Shown here: one piece after another, positions 11,662 to 22,822 of the stretch
Layout of the letters: every line of letters begins with the position of its first letter
Position numbering within the stretch: position 1 is the first letter of the stretch
Assembly: GCA_011634665.1 (NCBI GenBank)
Contig: WAEK01000029.1
Location: 187,001-251,000 of the forward strand
Origin: Mortierella sp. BCC40632
Taxonomy: Eukaryota > Mortierellomycota > Mortierellomycetes > Mortierellales > Mortierellaceae
DNA length: 64,000 bases
Direction: 5' to 3'
Translations under genes and position numbers: made by a program
Notes under the pieces: model-generated
Database searches by the model: none
What the model was told of the DNA's origin: nothing
Seen by the model: the letters and a program-made list of their open reading frames with translations, nothing else

Positions 11662-14600
11662 TTAAAAAGTCTTGGACAGATTAGAGATGGCCTTCTTGGC
11701 GTCGTTGGCCTGCTGCTCATACTTTTCTACCTTGGCATGAGACTCGGCCAGTTTCTTCATCAACCACTTGACACGAGTGTCCACCTCCTTGGGGACGCGA
11801 CCACCACCAAAGAGCCATGAACCATCCTTGTGCAACAAATTAGAGAGCTCGTGGAGCTCGGCCTCATACTTGGCAACCTTGGACATCTCCTCCTTTTCCA
11901 AATAGTTGGCACTCTCAAGATCCATTACAGACGAGAATCCGGTATCGAGGAGGATCTCCTGGAAAGCTGCTCTGTAAATGGGCTTGCCTGGGCGAAGTGC
12001 ATAGGGGCGACCTATAATTTTGTAAGGGGGGAGGGGGGAGAACAGGAGTACGCAAAATTCATCATTAGCAGCCTCGCCTCCCTTTTTTTTTTTTTTTTTT
12101 TTTTTTTTGACAGGGGCGAAGATAAATAACATACCATTTCTGTGAACAATACTAATGAGTTCAGCCTGCTCCATGGCACTGAAGGGTGCCTCGTCATTCT
12201 TGAACAACGAGTGGATCTTGAGCTCATCAAAGCTCACCTACATTTTTGAGGGAGAGAGAGAGAGAGAGAAAACAAAAATTGAAATGACAACTGTCAGCAA
12301 CAGGGTAAAGGTAAAAATAAACAACCATCCTCAAGAGTAGATTTTCCTGACTTACGGATTCCGACATGGCAAGGGCCTTCATGACCGTCCAGAACTGAAT
12401 AGGTGTCCAGCTCAGGGTGCGACCATCACTGTTATCAAAATCATACGCATTCTTGCGGACCTCGACCACAGCACGAGCGAGGATATCGTGCATGGCTTCT
12501 TCAGAAGTCAATCCACTCTTGATCTTTTGGACAAAGAGCTCCAAATCGGTCAATCGACCGCCGATCGTTTGGACGGGTTCAATCAGGTCTGGGTACTCCT
12601 CCTGATCCAAGTGCTTGTAAACATACTCCAACGAAGACTCGAGTGGCGCATCTGCCAATACAATCGTCTCGAATGTCATATTGGGAAGTGCTAGTTTGTC
12701 ATCGACAAGGAACCGTTGTAAGTAAGGTGCTCACACATCAAAACGTTACTTTCTCCTGTTGTAAATCTTACCTTTAGCCAATGGCTTGGAAGCAGCAACA
12801 TTGTTGGTGATGAACACTACGTGGGCGACATGATTCTCGACTAGGACAGCAGCCCATTCTGCAAGATGGGTCCACAGCTCCTTCGAGAGAGGACCCTTAT
12901 CGCGAGTCATGTACCCGTCAATGATAATGACTGGAATCTCATCGGGATCACACCATTGACTTTCTTCGGCCTCGCGTCTCTTACGAGCCTTTCGCTTAGA
13001 TTCCTTCTTCAACACTGGATCACAGTCACCTGTAATGGCCTGTTCTGCTTGACGCAGTTTTTTTTCAACAGTCAACTCAATCTTTTTCATGATTGCCTCC
13101 GAAGAGGTGTTGGACATGTCCTTGGTAGGCGAGGCTTGCTGGATGGCTTCTGTCAAGGTATCCAAAATCTTTTTGAGCTGACCCTCGAACGTAGCCGAAA
13201 GACCTGAGGGGTAATGAAGCGTACACGGATAGAGGAAAGGTCATGAGTGACCAAGAATTGGGTTATCATCATGCTATGATAGCTTTTCCTTGCTATTAAA
13301 ATAATAATAATAAAGGACGTACCAGCCTTTTGTCCTGTCGTCGCAGTGATAGCAACATCCATCATGTTGTTGATGGTTGTCATGAACTGGAAGAGAGGAA
13401 TATATCCAATCTGCCGTGCAAGGTTGCTCAGCAACTCTCCTTCACTGCGAGCGTTGGCAAGCTCTTCGCACTTGATAATGACCTTGTGCTTCTTTTCCCT
13501 GATCACATACTCCACCATCTCGGTCTTGCCAGAACCACGGGGGCCAAGGATGATGGCAAAGGTCTCTGCAAGTAGTCCAGCAAAAAGAAAAGTTAGTGAC
13601 AATGTGCTCTTCTTCTTTGAGTCTCCAAATCTACCTTTCGTTTACAAAGCCCTTTAATCTCTTTTTTATTCGTTTCCGATGACATACCTGGTGGGACGCG
13701 GAGCCAGTTACCAAGAATTTCTTCGTCATTCTCTCTCTCTCTCAAGCCTGCCATTTGGACATCAACAGGGGCACGGGTCAACCGTCCGATTGTCTCCTTT
13801 CGCAACCACTTGAGGATCGGGTACTCGTTGACATTAAAGAGCTGAGTAATCTTGGCATTCATGCTAAAAACACGCATCGGGTCAAAGACTGCAAAGGACA
13901 TGCCAGCAATGATCATGCCTCCCAGGGGTACAGTGATCCTAGGATGGTTTTGAAGCCAGGTCCAGATAGCATTGCCCTGAAGAGTTCTTTCGTAGGTCAC
14001 ATTCAGACGCATGCCTTCGATCTCGGCACCATGGAGACAGTTTTTGGCACAGGTCGCAGCACGCATGACCGAGTACTGGACAATGACCTGACGAGGCATG
14101 TCCTTGACGGGCGGTACCTGAATAATGTCGAGGATGCGACCATATTTACGGAATGTGGTGTAGAGACCCTCGATACTCGAGTCGCCTGAATACTCGACAC
14201 GGATCTTGCTGTTGGGGTATCGACTAGCCATGTCCTCAAGAAAAGGGGTACCTTTGACCAGGAAGGCACGGACCTTTTGGAAGTTGAACCACATATAATG
14301 GTCGTGGCTGATCAAGTGTTGCTCGCAACGGCTCTCGATCTCCTTCAGGGCCTCTCTAGTCGTGTATGACTTTGGGTGGACATATGAAAAGTGGACAAAC
14401 ATGCCACCGTCCTTCAGTCTAATAATCAAGAATGTAGGCGTGTTAGAAAGAATGTATCCCAGGAGGAAACACGGCTTTTTTTTTTTTTTTTTTTTTCTGC
14501 TCATCATAGCAGAATACTCACCTTGGCTCGATACCACCGATCCTGAAATGAAAGGGCATGGCGTTCTCGGGTGGCACAAGCTCGTTCTTGGCCTTGCGTT

Positions 14601-15101
14601 CCAGTTGCTTCCATCCTGGCCGCATGAGAGAGTACCGAATATCCCACCAACCCATTTTGAGGGGGTAGGCATTGTCGAAATAAAGCAAGCCGTACTTGAG
14701 AGGCTGTGGAGAGTTGAGGAAGGTGAAGTCGAGTAGAAGCAAATCGGTGAGAAAAGAGTTTGTCTCCGGAAGGGGTATGTATGTATCCTGCATGGGAGTG
14801 GTCCAAAACACCAGTAATTGTCCCATACCTCTTCCTCGATTGCAATTGGCGTCTCAGTGGAGAATGTCCGCTTGGCCGCTGCCTTTGTCTGGAGTCGAGG
14901 GACTGGTCGAGCACGCAGGACAGTGGAAGCCAGGGGACGAGCAGTGGTCGTGGCCATGGTCGAGGAGGCAGTCTCAGCCTTTGTCCAGATCGGCTGCAGA
15001 CGGGTGAATGAGCTGGTGCCCGTGCGAACGATGGAATGAGCATTGCGGGGGTGGCATGCATGGGGGGTGGCACCCCTGGCGAGGGCGGCGACGCGGTACA
15101 T
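11662..15101 (-). CDS. YME2: Mitochondrial escape protein 2 (YME2/RNA12), inner-membrane RRM and P-loop ATPase
   Basis: The exons are 14829-15101, 14522-14787, 13688-14418, 13323-13565, 12772-13203, 12356-12690, 12135-12237 and 11662-12011, giving about 910 residues (yeast Yme2 is about 850). The order is: a basic, Arg-rich mitochondrial targeting region (residues 1-80), an RRM at about 252-325, a single membrane segment at about 340-359 (ITVPLGGMIIAGMSFAVF), and a Walker A motif GPRGSGKT at about 430-437 with IPVIIIDGYM as a likely Walker B. A helical C-terminal domain ends in ISNLSKTF. YME2 is an inner-membrane protein affecting mtDNA nucleoid structure and DNA escape in yeast. The first intron is only 41 nt (14788-14828). 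Reading straight through it gives a different frame, so splicing is required to reach the DTYIPLPETNSF segment. The gene shares a promoter region with NDUFS4. Confidence 0.9.
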
Positions 15102-15586
15102 TGGCCTAATCTCGCGAGCAGGCAGGGGGATGAATGAAGTCTCGATGGAGAGTGAAAGAGGAAGGAAGGAAGAAAGAGGAAGGGAGGGAGAGGAAGAGAA
15201 AAAGGAAAAAAAAGAGAGAGAGAAGGGGACAAAGAGGAAAGAGTGTCCAAGGTCCGTCCGCTCTAGCTCTCGCTCTCGCTCTCTCTCTCTCTTTGGATGG
15301 ATACAGCCCAGACAGAGAGACAGAACCGTTGGTCCAATTTTTCCTGCGATTCGATTCCTTCTCCCGTTGTCTCCCCTGCAGGGCTCGTGTGCTCAGTGCA
15401 CCAGTACCCACTGATCAAAGGAAAAAAAAAAATGATGACATCACAGAGCCCTGTCGCGATCGCACGGGCTGCTCCTCCGGCCCTCCGGAGCTCCGGCGTT
15501 TTTTTTTCGATGCTGCTTTGGAGATGGAGTTGCTGTCCATTGTGCATCTCCACTCTCCCCTCCCCCCCCCCTTCCCTCCCATCATA
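15102..15586. promoter_or_regulatory. Bidirectional promoter region, YME2 / NDUFS4
   Basis: The 485 nt between two divergent nuclear genes for mitochondrial proteins hold a purine-rich block (about 15150-15240), a (CT)n tract (about 15263-15292) and a short C-run just before the NDUFS4 start. No TATA box is evident. Coordinated expression is plausible but inferred only from the arrangement. Confidence 0.55.
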
Positions 15587-16979
15587 ATGTCCGCTGCCAT
15601 CCTCGTCAAGCAGGCCTTGAGGGCCCCTATCGCGGCCTCACTCCGCCCCCTCGCCGTCTCCCCTGCCTTCTGCAGATTCAACTCGTCCAACGCTTCGGGC
15701 TCGACCACTGCCGTGACCGAGACCAGAGCCCCCACCTCTCTCCAGGCCGAGATCATCAGTGGTGCTCCTGGTGAGTCCCTTTTGCTATCCTCTTCTCTTC
15801 CACTCTCCACCTAGTGCCGGACAGACCTTGGGAAGGATCGCGGAATTCCGACCAGACTCAAGGAGTTGGATCAGCTCGCACAACCTTGCAAGATGGTTTT
15901 TTTTCTTTCTTTTTGGGGCAGGAAAATCCGAACTCATGAAGGCTGGATCTCGTGTCAACACCCCCACAATGGATGTAGCCGGTGCCATCGTTTCTGCATG
16001 GTCAGGAATGCTTACAGACTGAGTTTACTGGATATCAAGAGAAACAATGACGAACCAACCATCTCAGATCCCATCTTCACTTTGCGGATCCAGTCTGCCT
16101 CAACCTCGCCATAGTTTTTTTTTTATTAAAAAAAAAACGGCGCAAATATCAAATACCAAAGCAACGTCGATACTAGACTGATCTCTAGAGCTCAACACCC
16201 ACGCGTCCTCCCCCCGATTTCCATCTCACTCTGGCCATTGCTTGGATCTGGGATACAGGATACAGAGGATAATGCTAATACCAATTGCTTTTTTATCGTC
16301 GTTCTGATCTGGAAAAATTGAATAGAGGAGGTCCGCATGCATCCTTGCCGCATCTACAAGCAGGCCAAGAGCGCTACGCAGTCCGCCTTCATTAACACTG
16401 GATACTGGAGACTCGACTTTGACAACGAATCCAAGGCTGGTCGTTTCGAGAACGAATTGATCGGATGGGCTTCCAGGTAAAGTGGAGTAAAAAAGATAGG
16501 GTCGTGTGCCACCAAGCTCCCTTTTTTTTTTATAAAAAAAACCCCCCTGTCGCTAATATTTTCGACTTTCTCTCTCTCCTTCTCTTCCGGAAACTTTTAC
16601 AATTCAATAGCGCGGATTACATGCAGGCTCTTGCTATGAAGTTCAACTCCAAGGAGGAGGCCATGGCTTTCGCTGACAGACAGGGTATGGGCGATTCACA
16701 TTCAATTGCTTGATGCCATTTATCGATGTTGAGAGAAGAACGCTCACAAGAGTGGGTGAGAGAGCACGCGTGCGAGATTGATCAACTGTTACTGACACCG
16801 ACTGTTCTGCTTCCTGTAAATCTTTTTTGTTGTGTACTTTTATAAATTTTTTTTGAACCCTGATCTTAGGCTGGGAGTACACTGTTGAGGAGCCAAACAA
16901 GAAGATCTTCAAGAAGAAGGTCTATGCTGATAACTTCAAGTACTCACCAAAGAAGTTGCGCTTTGTCAAGACCAAGTAA
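15587..16979 (+). CDS. NDUFS4: Complex I 18 kDa accessory subunit NDUFS4 (NADH:ubiquinone oxidoreductase)
   Basis: Four exons (15587-15770, 16326-16476, 16611-16684, 16870-16979) give 172 residues, the usual size. The N-terminal 45 or so residues are a basic, Ala/Ser-rich mitochondrial presequence. The mature part has VRMHPCRIYKQAKSATQSA, matching the family's RIF-PA-N-MQSG motif. It continues with WRLDFDNE, LIGWASSADYMQ, MKFNSKEEAMAFADRQGWEY and a C-terminal KKVYADNFKY block, all diagnostic of ETC complex I subunit region (NDUFS4). The protein sits on the peripheral arm near the N-module. The first intron is 555 nt, far longer than neighbouring introns, and contains a well-formed acceptor at 15921 followed by an open segment (see findings). 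NDUFS4 is lost in fermentative yeasts, so its presence indicates a respiring fungus with complex I. Confidence 0.93.
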
Positions 16980-18215
16980 AAAAAAAAAAAAAATACATAC
17001 ATCGACACAACACACGAAGGAGCAGGAAGAGAAAAGAAAGAAGAAATCATATGAACAAAAACTTACTGTGTCAGGTTAGAGACAGCATAGTATCAATAGA
17101 ACCAATGAACAAACAAAACAAACAAATCAATGCATCCTCAGGTGTAGAAACTGACCATCCTAGATCAAAATCGGCAGTGGGAGAGGTGTTGGAGAAGAAT
17201 GAGAAATAGGAGAGTAGATAACAGAAGGATCAGAACATCCACCATTGGCATCCCAAGCTTCCCCCAGTCTCTCGAATCAAAAAGAGCTCCGCTGTTCGAG
17301 CTCACTTTCTTCAAATAGTTAGACTGGCTGATTAGCTATATCAAAGAGTCAGGATCATTGGACTGGTTTAAATACTGCTCAGGCATAGCACCATCTTTTA
17401 GGCGTTTTGTCATACACTTTTATGGCTTAATGATGCTAGAAAACCTGTGGTTGACTATACATTCTAGTCGCGTGTTCTGCCTTTACTAAGACGCGTCAAT
17501 TTTATGAAAATAAACGCCAAGGAATAGTGTGCAACGGCATATATTCGCGGAACAAATGCAACTCTTTGCTCTGCAAAGAAAATTACAAAAAAAAAGGGTC
17601 TGGGGAGGACAGTGACAAGGTATGTTCAGCTCTTTCAGCTTCCATACCAAGTCTTTCCACAGGGAACTTGCTGGTCCGCCCCATTAACCAGTCTTTTATT
17701 TATTATATCAAAGGGTTGCTAGTGAGACGGGAATAATTAGCCAGGAACCACTTAAAAGAAAAAAAAAGCAAAAAGAAAAAGAAAAAGAGAAGAGATGAGA
17801 AGGAAAGGACAGGGAGAAAGATCGCGAACAAAAGACTTTTTTCGTCTACCTTGCCTAAAGAATATGCCAGTTGCCCTCTCTCGCCGCCCCAAGAGAGCGA
17901 AGGACAGTGGAGATACAGATCCAACAAATGATAGAGCTGGCCTACCCCACTCCCTCGCTGTCCTGAGGAGGGCGAGTGGGGTGCTAATAGGCGCGTTTTC
18001 TACCGTACACCACACCTAGAGGATCCTCGTGTCTCCTCTTCTTCATCTCTCTCTCTCTCTCTCTCGCTCCCTATGATCCAGCAATATGCGTGAAACTAGT
18101 AGATATCCTTGGGACCGCTCAAAACTTGGGCCATTATACGATTACCAACTTGGGGATCAGTAGAACATCCATGGATATCATCCATAATTAGCTATTCTTG
18201 GAGGACTCCCTTCAC

Positions 18216-18587
18216 TCATTGCCTCAACACCGAGTGGTAGTAATGTAACCTGGGATAACCTTCCGCATGGATGTGGCCAAGGAAAGTCAGCAGTGGATGA
18301 CGTAGTTTCAATGGCCCGAGGCACTGGGTCGAGAGATAATCCACAAGAGACACCGCCTCTAAAAAGCCAAAATGGTACTCATCCAGCGGATGGACGATCA
18401 TTTTACGGTCTGCCTCGAAGTATGTGTTTCTGTGCTCATACCATCGAAGACACTCCTTGACACCATTCAGAAAAACACGCCGCAGATTCGTCAGTATGAA
18501 GAAAATGAACAACGGCAAGAGTTCAGATATTGTTCTACCATTCCAAATTGAAACTTTGACAAAAATAAAATCGCTCCCCTCCTTCAT
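18216..18587 (-). CDS. Hypothetical ORF, 123 codons, possible decayed repeat-family gene
   Basis: This is an open frame starting MKEGSDFIFVKVSIW and ending HYYHSVLRQ. Its composition (WYEHR, DEYHFGFLEAV, GHIHAEGYPRLHYYH) looks more like real protein than the low-complexity ORFs around it. I do not recognise a domain. Part of it, around FIFFILTNLRRVFLNGVKECL, has a diverged counterpart on the same strand at about 22756-22822, where the frame is broken. It could be the remnant of a repeated gene or element. There is no clear promoter, and no introns could be assigned. Confidence 0.3.
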   Translation of the reverse strand: MKEGSDFIFVKVSIWNGRTISELLPLFIFFILTNLRRVFLNGVKECLRWYEHRNTYFEADRKMIVHPLDEYHFGFLEAVSLVDYLSTQCLGPLKLRHPLLTFLGHIHAEGYPRLHYYHSVLRQ

Positions 18588-19540
18588 CTACTAACTTCAA
18601 ATCGTCCTATGTTTGGGATTTATTCTTCTCTTTGCATTTGGCGAGATTGAGCAAGTTCAAGTCCATTGAAGACAAAGTTCAGGAACCGTTGATGTCTTGT
18701 TTTTATCTTTTATAACGGCAAGAGTGAACCCAACATGTAGCCTCTCTTCACTTGCGATCACCTCGCCGGGCATTAACCTACCTCAAGCTGTAACCGGATG
18801 GCTGATCCGATAGAGGTCGTTGGCCCGTTGGATTTGCTTGAGAATTCTGTGATGTGCAGACATGACTACGCACAAGTAGTGCATTCCATCGTGTACCAGT
18901 GATCCAGTACTTTAGTGTGGTAGGAAAGGTGCGTTTGGCCTCGAGCAATCGCATAGAGTAGAGTGCTTACCATGAGGCTGGTAGATTTGATCCGCGTATT
19001 GTCGAGAGTAGAGATGTCGTGTGTATCTATGATGACAGAGACTTGGAGTGATAAGAGACTTGGATAAAGATACAGCAGCTGAGAGAGCATGCACATGTGA
19101 GAGAGAGAAATGAAAGAGTAAAAGGATTCAAATAATTATACAAGCAAGATCACAAAGTGTAGCCAAGATATGACACCTGCTCTGTCCGAGAGGTGTGGAA
19201 ATGGGGTAGAAGAGAAAGATGACCATGGAGTGGTTTATCGGACTGTGGAGATGTCAGGATATCAAAGGAGGATTTATTGTTTTATAATTGTTTGGTATTG
19301 TTGGGGTCCTGTCCCTGTCGTTCTCTATTATGGTGATGATCCTGGTTGTCCGTTGGTTCTCGCGCCGTCGACTTGGATCAACTTGTGGACCATATCTTGA
19401 GGCCAGATCTACAAGAGTGGCCAAAGGTAAGAGGAAATGTTAGACAGCACCGAGTCCTGGTGACCCCTCTCCCTCTTCCCCTCCACTCCCACCAACCCAA
19501 GGGGAGTGTGTTCTCGCTCTTGTCCTGCTCCAATCCACTT

Positions 19541-19625
19541 ACCTATCCACTCGCCTATCCACTTGCCTATCCATTTACCTGTCCGCTTACCTCTCCACTT
19601 ACCTATCCACTTACCTATCCGCCGC
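19541..19625 (+). repeat. 12-bp minisatellite, consensus CTTACCTATCCA
   Basis: About seven imperfect copies of a 12-bp unit (cttacctatcca, with variants such as cttgcctatcca and cttacctctcca) stand in tandem. Beyond it, to about 19940, looser repeats of the same CCATTT/ATCC vocabulary continue, keeping the plus strand almost free of G. Confidence 0.8.
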
Positions 19626-19950
19626 CCTATTCATTTCATTCCCTCCCCCACTCGTTTGTCCATTTTATTTATCCATCCGCTCATTCAATTTTGTTGAGCA
19701 ATCCATTTTGCCTATCGTTTTGCCCTGTTTCCCGCCATCTCCCGCCTCCCCCCTCATTTTTCGTTTGTTCATCCATTTACCCAATCCGCTTTTGTCCATT
19801 TTTGCGCAATCCATTTTATTTATCCATTTCTTGTTTGTCCATTTCGCGTCGCAATCATTTTATTTATCCATTCCATCCCCCAATCCGCTCTCGCCTGCCT
19901 GCTTGCCAATTCATCCATTTTACCCATCCATTTTGCCCATCCACCATCAA

Positions 19951-20152
19951 GTGGGGAGCACACCCCCCTCTTACCCTCCCACCTGCCCGATGGGGAGTAT
20001 GCCCCCCTTTGGTAACCCCTCCCTCCCAGCCATGGGAGAGTATGCACCCCTCTTACCCTCCCACCTACCCGTAGGGGTGCATGCTCTCTCCGGTTACCAA
20101 CGCGGAGCATGCCCTCACCTTGCCGCCCTCCCACCCTTGGAGGGCATGCTCC
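19951..20152. repeat. Array of direct and inverted GC-rich hairpin units
   Basis: About four related units share a GGGAG-ATGC-CCCC arm and a C-rich spacer reading close to CTTACCCTCCCACCT. Two are near-perfect hairpins. At 20036-20088, GAGAGTATGCACCCC pairs with GGGGTGCATGCTCTC. At 20104-20152, GGAGCATGCCCTC pairs with GAGGGCATGCTCC. Both loops are about 23 nt and C-rich. Units at about 19953 and 19991 are in direct orientation. GGTAACC and GGTTACC lie between units. The conserved loops and alternating orientation suggest a mobile or structurally selected unit. Confidence 0.75.
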
Positions 20153-20629
20153 TCTCAATTCTACGCCTGGTCCTGTCCCACGAGAACACGCCCCCCAGCA
20201 GGGAGAGGGGATGGGATACACCCTCTCAGTGCTGGTAGGCTGCCTTTGCAACCTACCTGAAAGATCCTGGTATCATGTGTTGGTGAAGTCGTATCCTCGA
20301 GGGGAGACTACTGCACCCAGTCCCGTATCCAGTCCTGAGTTTAATCCTGTGTCCAAGTCTCCTGTGACAAGTCCTGCATCCAGTCCTGCATCCGGTCTCG
20401 ATGAGTGCTTCGCTCCCGTTGCTGCGAGTCTAAGAAAAGAGAAAAGAGAGGCTGGGTAGTATGGGATCTTGAACGAAGAGCAGAAGAGTGGGGATGGATG
20501 GGACTGGTGGTCTGGTGGCCTCCAGTCCGAGCATCGCCACCAAACATCATCAGAGAGACCTCGAAGCTATTCCTATCGATCCCAGATACAAAACGACAAG
20601 AGGAAAGAAGAGAGCAGAAAAGAGAAAGA

Positions 20630-20790
20630 GAGGATAAAAGACAGGCAAAAGGGAAAAGGGAAATGGAAAAGGGAAAATGGAAAAGGCAAAAAGCAAAAGG
20701 CAAAAAGCAAAAGGCAAAAGGCAAAGGCAAAAGGCAAAAGGCAAAGGTAAAAGGTAAAAGAAAGAAAGAAAGAAAAGAGAGGAGAAAACA
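20630..20790 (+). repeat. Purine-rich GGCAAAA/GGGAAAA tandem repeat
   Basis: There are more than fifteen copies of a degenerate 6-8 bp unit (gggaaaa, then ggcaaaa, then ggtaaaa), ending in (AAAG)n. One strand is purine-only for long stretches. Overlapping ORFs on both strands are composition artefacts. Confidence 0.85.
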
Positions 20791-20939
20791 AACACTCACC
20801 CGCTCACTACTCACACACATAAGGAGAAACCTGCACCTGGGCTCGGCGATAGACCTTGATACCCCCCACACTACCCTGTAGGAAAGCCATTCTCACAGCT
20901 GTACCTACCTATAACTCGGAGCTCCTGAACGAGGTTGGC

Positions 20940-21098
20940 TTGTGTTAGTGTTGAGGTGGCTGTGGCTGTGGTTGTAGTTGTGGTTGTGGTTGAGTGGTGA
21001 ATGTAGCTGAGTGGTTATGGCGGAGTAGCGAGAAGTGATGGAGGATGGTGGAGGAGGATAGGGTGGTGGTGGTGGTGGTGGCGGTGGTGGTGGTGGTA
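20940..21098 (+). repeat. GT-rich and (GGT)n microsatellites
   Basis: A GTGGCT/GTTGT-type degenerate repeat (about 20945-21000) is followed by a GGT trinucleotide tract (about 21061-21098). No gene frame is supported. Confidence 0.8.
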
Positions 21099-21751
21099 GA
21101 GAGGAAGGGAGAGGAGAGTTGTGGTGAAGAAAGAAGAAAGCGGCGGTAAAAAAAAAAAAAAAAAAAAAAAAAAGGCCAGAGTGACTGGCAAGGAGAAGGA
21201 GAATGCAGACAACTCTGGCTCTGGACCCGTGTCGGTCAGTACCCAGCGCCCAGCACAAGATCCTCTGCCTGCTTTTGATGCTCTGCCTGCTTTTGGGGAG
21301 AGAGAGAAAGAGGGCGACTGCGGTCTTCTCGACATGCTGCTCGAGTGAGGAAGACTCCACCAAGAGTGTAGACCTTTGACGTGTCTCGAGACGCGAGTAG
21401 TGTTGATTGTCATCGTCAACCGTTCAACAAACACCCACCAGACTGGGTCGCCACGATAAGGCAGAGGCGTGCGATGGAAAGAAGGCAGACTGGGGAGAGC
21501 GGAAAAAATGTAGCGCGTCACTGACTGGTTGATCACTGTCTAGCGACCCCATTCTCTTGTGGATGGATGGTATGGGGTTTTTTTTTTTCTTTTTTTCCTG
21601 TGGAGAATCAGTCGCAGACATGTGTCAGTTGAAAGAGAGTGTCGATCGCACATAGTCTTCTTGAATGGGTGCATAGATGCATCGCCAGTCTCTCTCTCTC
21701 TCTCTCGCCAGCTCTCTCGCCAGCTCTCTCACCACACCAGTTATCTCTTCT

Positions 21752-21790
21752 CTTTCGCCTCTTTCGCCTCTTTCACCTCTTTCACCTGTA
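21752..21790 (+). repeat. 9-bp tandem repeat CTCTTTCRC
   Basis: Four consecutive copies of ctctttcgc/ctctttcac are present. Two copies of a 14-bp cgccagctctct unit lie just upstream (about 21705-21735). Confidence 0.75.
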
Positions 21791-22631
21791 GGATCGTTTC
21801 TATGTTCGCTCCGTACATCTCGAAGCAGAACTCCTTCCTCCCATTTCCGACTTCACCTCTAGTATAGGCGACAGCTAACACTCACCGCATCCCTTCTAGC
21901 TCTTTTTCTTTCTTTTCTTTTCTTTTCTTTCTCTTTTTTTCATATGCTCTTCTTGCTAGCCTTGAATTTTTTGCCACCTCTCTCTCTCTGTCTCTCCATC
22001 GCTGTCATGATTGGTTGTGCACAGACCCCTGACTGTTCAAAGGTTTCCTCCTCCTCCCCCCCCCAGCGCCTTTGATTCCTTTCTCTTGCCTTCTGGTCTG
22101 CCTAGTCTCGATGTCCACTTGACCTTGTCCCTCTGTTCTCAAGAGACAACGGCGCAGCTTGACTCCGAACCTTGGCTAGAGAGACATGGGTTTTCTTGGA
22201 CCCGGGTCTGATTTTTTTTTCTTTATTCAAAATATGGCAACTACACAAGAGTGAATAGGCTTGCTGCTCTGTTTCCCAGTTATCTCTTGCTCCCAAGAAG
22301 TGTCAGAGGCAGAATATCTGCTACGGCTTTTGTGGCTACTAGAGAAGGCTGTCTATGCATCCACCACCTCGAGGCCATTGTGTGCTGTATACATTCGATT
22401 CCTCTCTTCACAAAGCAAGCTGTAAGGCTATATCTTTTTCAAGGAAGACGGAGATACAGAGCCACAGAGGGATAGAGAGACAGAGACAGAGAGCGAGAAC
22501 CAACCGCAAGCTGAACTATGCGATAAAGTATGAGGGTTTCTCTGTGGCCTTTCTTTCAGTCAAGGTCAGCAAGCTTTTCCTGCTCCACTATCTGCCTCTG
22601 CTTCTGCCTCTGCTTCTGCCTCTGTCTCCCT

Positions 22632-22665
<34 letters not shown>

Positions 22666-22755
22666 TCAATAGACCGATAAGCAAACCTCTCTGGATCTTT
22701 GATCCAAGCAAACTATGGGTGCATAACTGCCTTGGACAGAGTACTATCAAATTGC

Positions 22756-22822
22756 TCCGCAATGCTGAAGGTACTCCTTGATATCATTCAAAGAAATATA
22801 CCGCATAGATGTCAACAACAAG
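22756..22822 (-). repeat. Diverged relative of part of the 18.2-18.6 kb ORF
   Basis: This aligns by eye to about 18452-18515 over roughly 65 nt at around 70 percent identity, sharing actccttga, cattca and ccgca blocks in the same orientation. On the minus strand one frame reads IFLLL-S-R-ISLNDIKEYL, similar to the ORF's FIFFILTNLRRVFLNGVKECL, but the flanking frame is broken. Chance similarity is not excluded. Confidence 0.4.

Noticed and set aside
13593..15101. 502-codon unspliced frame from the YME2 start
   Set aside because: It reads through a 41-nt intron into a wrong frame. The spliced model recovers the conserved N-terminal domain and joins the RRM in phase.
19346..20074. 242-codon plus-strand ORF over the pyrimidine repeats
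   Set aside because: Its Pro/Leu/Ser/Thr periodicity simply mirrors the 12-bp repeat and hairpin units; the neighbouring frames are also open.
19541..20152. CRISPR-like array
   Set aside because: Repeats are tandem or inverted without unique equal-length spacers, and the genome is clearly eukaryotic.
20341..20881. Opposing 150-176 codon ORFs over the GGCAAAA repeat
   Set aside because: Both are poly-Lys/Glu or Leu/Phe/Cys artefacts of a low-complexity tandem repeat.
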